Shown one piece after another: positions 15,027-64,000 of a stretch of DNA of 64,000 nucleotides (positions are counted from its first letter, which is position 1; each line of letters opens with the position of its first letter). This DNA is from Macrobrachium rosenbergii (taxonomy: Eukaryota; Arthropoda; Malacostraca; Decapoda; Palaemonidae), in contig NC_089744.1 of the NCBI RefSeq assembly GCF_040412425.1, positions 27,046,001-27,110,000 on the forward strand, read 5' to 3'. The notes under the pieces are model-generated. The model saw only the letters and a list, made by a program, of their open reading frames with translations. It was not told where the DNA came from and did no database searches. Both the position numbers and the translations under genes were made by a program.

Positions 15027-15374
15027 TAGCTACTAATGTCCTCTAATATCCAATTCGCTCTACCTCAGAAATAATATATTTTCATATATGTTATGCGAAG
15101 GGGAATTTTTTAGTTGATAATAAGTTCGTCGTCTCGTGGGCTTGAACCACGGAAGACAAAAAACTCAGGACTACAGTGACCAGCCTAAACCACACGGCCA
15201 TCAAGGAGGTTTGGGGCGCGTCACTGTAGTCCTGAGTTCTTGTCTTCTGTGGTTCGAGCCCACGAGACGACGAATTTAATATCAGCTAAAAATTCCCCCT
15301 TCGGATAACATATATGAAGATATATTATTTTCGAGGTAGAGCGAATTGGGTGATAAAGGACATTTGTAGCTTAA
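15027..15374. mobile_element. Foldback (palindromic) element, copy 1, tRNA-like centre
   Basis: Two arms of about 155 bp (15027-15180 and 15220-15374) are near-perfect reverse complements around a loop of about 40 bp. Outer ends read TAGCTACTAATGTCC and GGACATTTGTAGCTTA. The inner arms carry GTGGTTCGAGCCCACGAG, which resembles a tRNA B box (GGTTCGANNCC). The loop has ACCACACGGCCA, and its complement TGGCCGTGTGG resembles an A box. A second copy lies at 39409-39652. A non-autonomous foldback or MITE derived partly from a tRNA-like SINE is my inference. There is no coding capacity. Confidence 0.75.
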
Positions 15375-15380
15375 TGTTTG

Positions 15381-15384
15381 TATG

Positions 15385-15448
<64 letters not shown>
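15381..15448. repeat. (TA)n microsatellite
   Basis: TGTATGTA passes into pure TA, starting within about 10 bp of the right end of the foldback element. Confidence 0.95.
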
Positions 15449-15453
<5 letters not shown>

Positions 15454-16639
15454 GTTCAAGTCGCCTTCTCGTCAGTCATCTCTCCGCCAAGTCAAAGCTG
15501 ATTTCATAGATTTAATGAGTGAAAGATTCCCGGTAAAGACCTCCGTAAATAATAGAGATAGCTTTAGTGCAAAATTCTTTAAACCAAAGTCCATAAACAT
15601 CGGTTTTTTCTGTTATATAACTCAGTAGATTGCCAGTACTTAGAACAGTGTTATGAGTGAGATATTAAATGTTTTGTTTAATAGGCATTAAGCTGCACAT
15701 GACATAAGAGCACACAGTAAGATAAAAGTTATTTGAACACCTTAACCGTATATAATCATCATCTTTTCCTGCCATTGGCAGTTTCCCTTCACATTAATTT
15801 TCTTCTAATGGCATTTTCAATGTCGTGCTTACAGGAAAGTGTGACTACTAGAAAATGGGGCTGTTGGCCAAGGTGGAGGGTGATCATTTCTTCTTTTTCG
15901 CTAGTGGGCCATCTGGGACACCATTGGAGACACAAAGCCATGCCACTCTAGTCCTGGGCAAAACGGGACGAAGCCATACAGGATCACAGGGGAGCCGTTA
16001 CAAAGGCACATCTATCTACCACCTTGCCATCACTGCCCTGCACCAATTACATCAGTATTTCACTTCAAGAGCTGCTGCCGTTTGTTCTTTCGTTGGCAGA
16101 CCTTTTTTTTTTCATGGTCACTCAGACATTAGCCATCCATTCTAAAAAAATTCAAGGATTTTGTTTGTTCTGAAATCCCTAGTGAAAATATTGCTCAGCG
16201 TTCTGTTGTGATACCTTTTCGTAACTCGTAACTTAGTGTTTTTTTTTTTATTTTTTTTTTATTTCAACTGCTGCTATCCCTCGTATTCCATACGTACTTA
16301 CCCATGAATACTAGACAAATATTTTCTTTATCTGTGATCTAGCTGTTTTCAGTCTTTAGAGAACGAAGCATTTGAATGGCTTTCTTTCATTTTGACCCGT
16401 CTTGGAAGCATCGTTCCGTTATTATGCCCCCACCGAAACACTAGACTGTACAACTGTATGGTGTCTGTAGTTATCACATCCCAAAACTATAGAGATTCTT
16501 AAAGAAAATAATACAAATCAATAGTGTCCATAGATTACTGAAGGTCTCACATGAGATGATCAATTCAGAATCCGATTGAGAAGAGGTAGGTGTCTCCACT
16601 GAGGCCGTAGATCCTGGCAACGTAGCATTGTACATCTGC

Positions 16640-16642
<3 letters not shown>
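15449..16642. other. No gene seen
   Basis: The 96-codon frame at 15855-16145 (+) is the only moderate open frame. It has no domain or splice context I recognise. Confidence 0.4.
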
Positions 16643-16715
<73 letters not shown>

Positions 16716-16729
16716 CATACATACACACA

Positions 16730-16765
<36 letters not shown>

Positions 16766-16780
16766 TGTATGTATGTATAT
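16643..16780. repeat. (TA)n and (GTAT)n microsatellites
   Basis: Pure TA to about 16710, a short ATACATAC spacer, then ten or more GTAT tetranucleotides. Confidence 0.95.
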
Positions 16781-18396
<1,616 letters not shown>

Positions 18397-18717
18397 TTAC
18401 TAAGTTTTATTTCTATTCTCTGGAAAAGGCATTGGCATGCCAGTAAGAGGAAGCTGAAGCTATGAAAATGGAGTTGCCAGATGTAGCTGTTTCCTCGTGC
18501 AAAGGATCATTTGGTAAGATAAAGAAATAAGTAGATTTCGTCTTTAACATTTTCTGTTTTGTTTCTTTTTCGCTTGGGTCGTTGAAAACATGGTCATGGA
18601 GTTAGATCACAAATCATTATGAATTTTCCAAGGAATATTTACATGTCACATGAAGATTACTGTACGTGCAAATGAATTATCACATTATTTGATTGTCCTA
18701 CTGTACATCTAAACTAA

Positions 18718-18718
<1 letters not shown>

Positions 18719-18778
<60 letters not shown>

Positions 18779-18897
18779 ATATATATATATATAAACATTT
18801 ATAATGCCATTTTCTCTTGATAGTAAATTTAGTAGCACACTTGAAGTATAGTATGAAATAAGCAGTGTTTTATTTTATTAACTAGCTATGTTTGTCG

Positions 18898-18966
<69 letters not shown>
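18719..18966. repeat. Two (TA)n microsatellites
   Basis: TA tracts at 18719-18793 and 18902-18966. Confidence 0.95.
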
Positions 18967-18969
<3 letters not shown>

Positions 18970-19883
18970 CTCTGTATAACAGTACACAATGACAACCTTG
19001 CGTTGTAATTCACCTTTGGTTTAAGTCTCTATTTTGATAATCCCATTGTTATAATCAAGATATTCTATGTCATCGCTATTAATTGTTACGGCTGACACTT
19101 TAAACCTCTTTGTATCATCTTCTCATAATCATATTCATTGTCATTGTTAACCTCATTGTTATTCCTCCCAGATGTCCCTCGTATAATATTCGAAAACAGG
19201 TATTACCATTTCATCAATGACTGGATCCGTGCTCGACCTCACAGGATATTTAAATGGAGGGCAGGGGCGCTTATGGTGTACAATGTACTATTGTGTGCTG
19301 AGTTGGTATTGTTAACAAATCTCTAGATATTATTGTTGAGAGGAAAAAGGTCTTGACTGAAGGTTATAATATAATGTTGTTTTGCGCTTCTTTTAGCTTG
19401 ACAGATTCTATTCACCTTAAATAATATAGTTAAAAGATGAAAATATATATATATATACATAAGAAATTTATGGCATCGCAAAGTAATCTGGAGTTGTTAC
19501 AAATAATGTCTTTAAAACAGTTAGTGACTTGGAGTTCCAGTACGCCCCGGTGATACACTTGAAATTATTTTTCCTCATGTTTACTGAAGTTCAAAGTGCA
19601 TAGTTCTCTTCAAACCTATGATAATTATAAGTAGGTCAGGATGTGATTTACAGATCTAACTTTTTCTTCTTTGTTTCCGCGCTTTTGTAAGAAACAGGCC
19701 CTTAAACAAAATACTCAGCCAGTCAGTGCATCTTATGTTGTACAAGCATGGAAGGCCATTTTGTCGGTACGTTACACATAAATTGAATTATCAAAAGTTT
19801 CTGCACTACTCTGGGAGAGATTTATGTTACTGTTGATTATGTGAATATGAATGTTATAAATATGTGATAGTGAGTATAAACTC

Positions 19884-19942
<59 letters not shown>
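19884..19942. repeat. (TA)n microsatellite
   Basis: About 58 bp of TA. It is flanked at a distance by sequence that has no recognisable gene up to about 21.8 kb. Confidence 0.95.
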
Positions 19943-19945
<3 letters not shown>

Positions 19946-21830
19946 ACATTTATCACTTCCACAAATTATTGAGAGATGAATTCTAGAAGCATAGTTGTTT
20001 GCTGAAATTATTTCTTCATTTCGTGAAAAGAAGTGATTCCTCTTCTTAAGGAATTTGTAGGAGACAGGGCTTGTTTAAAATAAAATCACATGTGGCTGGT
20101 ATGTAACTTTGTTAATTTAGAAAAAATAAAAAAAAGTAAACTATTGTTTATTTTAGGATGTTTCAATACGTTATTTCTCACGTTATAAAAAGAATCCATC
20201 CTTACCTAGCTTCTGCATTAGCTGTAAATATACTTTTGATTTCTCATTTCCACCCCTCAGGCTGTACCACAGCTCTGCTGTTATTGTTTAGCAGTGCTCA
20301 GTCTTCATAATCATGTTGAAAGTTTTATTTATATATATATAAATATATATACAGTATATATATTATGTATATATATAATCATTTATTTATTTATTAAATC
20401 ATTTTATCTTCAATTCATAGATGACATACAGCATTTATCATCCTGGTGCTATCCTTTGCCAGTCCCATTCTTCGTTTTTTTTTTACCTTCATCATTTGAT
20501 ATATACGTGCTTCGTCGACTTGGCTAAGTAAGTATCTGTAACGCAACATTAACGTAACTTCACAGTACAATTTCATTACTCTGTCCACCATGTAAAGTTT
20601 TGTTATCATATGCGTATGGATTTTCTTTACCTGTCCATTGTAAGCATTGCTTTCAAAACCGCGATAATGATAATGATGATGATGATGATAATAATGATTG
20701 TTTTTTTTTTGTCTCCTCTCCAAGCATAGCATGAATCAGACATGTATCATAAATATATCAAATGACTCTATAGTATTAAATTTAGCCACCAGGGTATATG
20801 TTGTTTCATCATCTGGCAACATTTTCCTATGTAATTACTTGCATATGCATATTAACATATATATATATTTGCACAACATTTGTGCTTGTTAAAGCTTAAT
20901 TTCTACACAAGGTTTGCAATAAAGTTTGCTCAAAAATAGTGCTATTGTTTTATTTTCTTCCATGTGACTAAGATTCTATTCAAATAGAAAAATCAGAAGT
21001 AAATTTCCTGAATTTGATTGAAAAGAAGTGAAGACTTTTAATAACTGTAGGCTCATTGTTATCATACTCCTGATACATTTTATTGAATTGTTTACCGAAG
21101 ATTATTTGAAATTGGAGCATCAGGGGTATAATGTAATTCTGAATTAAAATTTTAAAAATCACAATGAGAAGCATGATTTCGAGGGAATTACTACTTTCTG
21201 AACTATGTTTAAAAGTTAAAAATTGTACATTGAGGGTCATTTCAATTATGCATCGTCTAAGTAAGAAACCTCTTACTTGGATGAAGTTGTGATACAACTA
21301 GATTCTCAGAAAAAAAGAATCATTACATTTGTATCATTCTTTATCAAATAACTTATTTTGGAGACATTAAGTTAAGGAGATTTCAGACTTGTATTGCGGA
21401 AGTATGTAGCAAAGGTCATATACATCAGTTGGTATGAAAATTTAATACTTCCTAAAATGAACAGTTTAGGTAATTACTTACCTAGGTTTTATGGCTTGCT
21501 TACATTTTGCTTTAAAGATGCTATTAAACCCTTGTCCATGAGGGATATCAAACCAACTTTTGAAACAAACACAAGCTTTCGTAAAACAGCGCCCACTGGT
21601 GAAACAGTGTATGTAAACACTAAAAAAAATTGCAAATGAATAACTCATAGAGATATCATAACAAACACAACGTTTTTATATATATTAACTCCAATATAAG
21701 TCAGATAAAAGAGGACAATGATGCACTGGGCTCCACAATTTCGCAGTACAGCGAGTAAAACACCTTCGGTTCAGAGGAACCGAGACTGAGAGCTCAAATT
21801 TAACAGTACACACTGAGTAGTGAAGGTGGT
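19943..21830. other. No gene seen
   Basis: AT-rich. The open frames here (for example 20415-20732 and 20980-21297 on the minus strand) are low complexity and lack domains. A short GATAAT/GATGAT run lies near 20664-20698. Confidence 0.4.
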
Positions 21831-21979
21831 CGGATGTGTCTGCTTTTCGCCCCTGCGTCCAGCGATCAACGAACCGTGCTCTGTGATTGTTTGGAAACTA
21901 CGGTGAGTTCCTGGTGGTTAAGGCAAGCGTAATACGATTATCAATGCCGTCACACGATGAGTGTTTGCTATTCGTGCCT

Positions 21980-23430
21980 AGTGAGTGTTAGGGTAAGGTT
22001 CAAGTTTTATGGTACACAAGAATTGTACCGGTCTGGATGGAATGAAAAGTGAGAACTTAGAAAAAGTCAAGTGGATCAACGACGTTTGTTTTGATGACTG
22101 GAAAGTATCGAGAGATCATTTGAAAAATTAGCTGGAATCTTAGAAAGATAAAATTGGGGGTGACACTTGGGTAGATCGTTAACCACTTTTCTGTAGAAAT
22201 AAATGACTTAGAAGATGAGGCCATCGGTAAGATAAGAGAATATTCATTGGTCCAGGAGAAGGAAAAGAGCGCCAAGAAGATTTTTCTGATTGCTGAGTCT
22301 GCATATAATGAACAAAGTGCTCAAGAAAAAAAAAGAGGCGTAGCTGAGAGGCTTTTGAAGAGATTCAGGTATCTGACAGCAGAATTACCGATAAGAAAAT
22401 AGGTTATGATTTGTGAAACTGAGAAGGGGAGAGAGATGAGGCTGCCCTTAACATGGGTAATGTTAATAACGTAACTCACAAAAATGTGAACAAGCTCTCA
22501 CCCAAATTTATGGTATGTAATCTATCGAGTGAAGAGTCAAAGGAAGATCTCATAACCAACCTGCTTACAAGAAATGAATGTCTGTAGAACGTCGAGAATA
22601 TTGACAACAATATTGAAATGTGACCCTGTTGTTAGAGATTGTTTCATTTAGTAAAAGTTTCCAGCTCGTTTCAAAAGATGAAGCTAGAATTCGGGATATA
22701 TATAGCGAGAAGCAGGTGTCCCTGTTGTCAAACAGAAATGACCTTCTAAGGTGAAAGAAGATTAACCTTGCTGGAGCAACTATGCAGCGAATCGCAGAAC
22801 CAGTGACTGTGACTCTACGATTAAAAATGCTAAAATTTCAAGAGATCGCATAAGTCAGACGTGATTCATGAGGTGAATGAGGGACGTTGTCAAACATTAG
22901 AGGAGAAGATTGAGAGGAATAGCAACAGAACTGACTATAGACATTCATTCTGAGTGGTTACAAATAAAATGTGATTTTACAAGTATTAAAAAAAATGGAA
23001 TGTTCGAGTCTCAGCGTCTGAGGGACAATAATTAGGGTATTCAATAAAAGATTTGGGAACACTTCAGAGCCTTTGAAAATTCTGTACCAAAACTGAGTTG
23101 CTTCAAAATATTAAAAGCATTCATGTTTAGAGACTGGCACACCAGCGTAAACATGATTAGCGATGCTTACAGACTAAACTAACATGAATTGCCTTTTGCA
23201 AGTGTTCATCTGTAAAAACAAACGAAGCTTAATCTTGGTTTGATCATAAGTCCGGATTTTGACATTGTTCCTTGGGAAAAGACTATCCGAAATCGGTCAA
23301 AGCCTAAGTTCATATTTTCACAGGACGGTCAGAGTCTAATTTCATATCCTTACGGAATGGAGGCTACATTAATTTTAGATATCTTTATCGGTACAAGCAC
23401 ATTCTACAATTGCCAATTAAGAGGCTTTTA
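21980..23430 (+). pseudogene. Decayed non-LTR retrotransposon (LINE) remnant
   Basis: No long frame survives. Fragments in shifting frames look like LINE ORF1 followed by the start of ORF2. At about 22030-22090, LEKVKWINDVCFDD resembles the end of a PHD-like zinc finger. At about 22775-22830, ANRRTSDCDSTIK resembles a CCHC-type knuckle block of LINE ORF1. At about 23080-23100, ILYQN resembles the N-terminal motif of an APE-type endonuclease, and the frame at 23240-23431 is a possible continuation. Many stops and frameshifts indicate an old copy. CR1- or Jockey-like affinity is inference only. Confidence 0.4.
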
Positions 23431-23992
23431 GTAACAGCTTTGTTTTTTAATGGTGTTACTTGGACTATATTAATTAAGAATATATTAGTTAAGATGTCCA
23501 GTGTACGGCTAAAACATCTGTTGAAATAAAATCCAGTGCACTGTGAAATATAAGGGAGGATATTTACTGACTGGACACAATCTTAAGAATGAGAGAATGA
23601 CAGAATCCAAAGCTGAACTGTCATGCTGATCAGCATGAACAGCAGATGGATGATCTTTGTGTCTAAGTCCCCAGAGACAGCTGATGATGACTTGTGGTCA
23701 ACGGATTGTTAAGCACTTATTTATTCTTTTAAGGGGTAATCCTACAAAAAGCCATTTCTTTCCAGACTGCCATAGGCCCAAATACACTGAAAAATGGCAC
23801 CACAACCGGCAGCCATACGAAATATGGCCCCTTGATTAGATGACTTGGCTCGAGCTTAATCTACAGTATGGTTGAGACAAAATTGAGCCAAATATGTGGC
23901 AAAATAGCAAATTACGCGCCATCCGAGAGATATGGGAGAGAAAGATGAAAATGCAGAACGAAAAAGGAGAAAAGAGTTGGAGAAGACCCACC

Positions 23993-23998
23993 TTTATT
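23993..23998 (-). terminator. Candidate poly(A) signal of the DEG/ENaC-LDLa gene
   Basis: AATAAA on the minus strand, 136 nt past the stop codon at 24134-24136. It is followed on the minus strand by a GT-rich stretch (GGTGGGTCTTC). Position and context fit a 3' end, but no transcript evidence is available. Confidence 0.4.
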
Positions 23999-24133
23999 CT
24001 GTAATGACCATCAGCCTGTGCCCTCGAGGCTTACAGAAGCTCCTTGAGCACACAAGGCTTAAAAAGCGTGTCATTTCTTAAAAACTCAATTCGGTCCTGT
24101 TCATGAATCATTCATGAACCATTGTAACATCTT

Positions 24134-63313
<39,180 letters not shown>

Positions 63314-63388
63314 GGCATTTTCCCTTTTTATTAACTACGTTGTGTTTGTTTCTTTATCATTGACGGTGTAATGCCATGTTTTCCTGCT

Positions 63389-63398
63389 ATTTTATATA
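63389..63398 (-). promoter_or_regulatory. TATA box candidate for the DEG/ENaC-LDLa gene
   Basis: TATATAAAAT on the minus strand, about 76 nt before the inferred ATG. An initiator-like TCAAT lies about 33 nt downstream, which would give a 5'UTR of about 50 nt. The spacing fits a core promoter, but it is unproven. Confidence 0.3.
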
Positions 63399-64000
63399 CT
63401 TTAGGTTCCCTCAGTTGTGCGCTTGCTGTGTTACAAGCTAAGTAACTAGACATAAACAGTAACCTTTCCTACAGTTATTTTGAATGGCTTAAGATTTCAG
63501 GCGCAACATCATCTGAGATTCAATTAGAATTGGTTACGGGGAATGCAGCTGTTTAGCCTCAGTTAGTAGGCGTGATTCTCTCAAAGTGCAGTCAAAGGCT
63601 GCTTTTTAACAATGCAAACTAATTTGGGAAATCAACATGGAATATACGAATTCTCCTGCAGCAGCAGAATATTATAGTTTTTTGTATTTTTATGATGAAG
63701 CTCACGAATGATGTTACCGCTCATTCATTTCTTTATTTTCTGGGTAATCCATCACATTCGTACTGTTTCCGAAGCACTTCATAGTATTACATTTTGCTTT
63801 CCTTATTTTTTTCTTCAAATATCTATTTAAAAGCACACACTTTTTACATCAACCTCATCGACTTCATTGTTGTGTCTAACTGGCGCAAAAACTGCAAACT
63901 GTAAATCCCAACTTAACCAGAGAGAAAAAGGATGAAATAAGTGATATAAGATGCGTACTAACAACACATTCAGCTGTGAGAGGCATATTAGTGGCAACTC
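63399..64000. other. Upstream region; nothing recognised
   Basis: Presumed 5' flank of the channel gene. No open frame, repeat or RNA gene seen. Confidence 0.4.

Noticed and set aside
15140..15275. True tRNA gene inside the palindrome
   Set aside because: B-box-like and A-box-like motifs are present, but no cloverleaf with acceptor stem could be drawn. It is part of a repeat.

Overview
The window is invertebrate nuclear DNA, most likely from a decapod crustacean such as a shrimp. It holds a TipE-family gene (an arthropod sodium-channel accessory family), very dense (TA)n, (CT/GA)n and (AAT)n microsatellites, tRNA-derived SINEs, foldback elements and a Ty3/gypsy retrotransposon. The taxon is inferred from this content and is not proven. 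No bacterial-type genes, rRNA, true tRNA gene or CRISPR array were seen.

Layout. Positions 1-10650 are gene-poor and microsatellite-rich. An apparently single-exon TipE-like protein of 279 aa lies at 10652-11491 (+). Positions 11.5-24 kb hold microsatellites, one long palindromic repeat (15027-15374) and a decayed LINE (about 21980-23430). From 24134 to 63313 the minus strand carries one large gene. I could assemble it as 26 coding exons with GT-AG borders and matching phases throughout. The exon lengths sum to 3024 nt, giving 1007 aa and a stop. It encodes a DEG/ENaC-type sodium channel subunit: N-terminal His-Gly motif, TM1, FPAITVCNLNP, a cysteine-rich extracellular domain, and TM2 with a G-x-S filter. 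Six LDL-receptor class A type modules are inserted into the extracellular loop and a heptad coiled coil follows in the C-terminal tail. A furin-like RKKR sits in a 43-nt exon just before the LDLa array.

The introns of this gene are crowded. They hold four consecutive tandem arrays or minisatellite blocks (27.1-33.1 kb), an 8.3-kb gypsy element in the same orientation as the gene (40678-48973), a 599-bp hAT-like element with a perfect 8-bp target duplication and a SINE nested inside it (51577-52175), other SINEs, and at least seven long inverted repeats. Three splice sites of the gene directly abut microsatellites.

The two genes encode parts of sodium conductances: an accessory subunit of voltage-gated channels and a voltage-independent channel. 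They lie 12.6 kb apart and converge. Nothing in the sequence shows that they are functionally linked.
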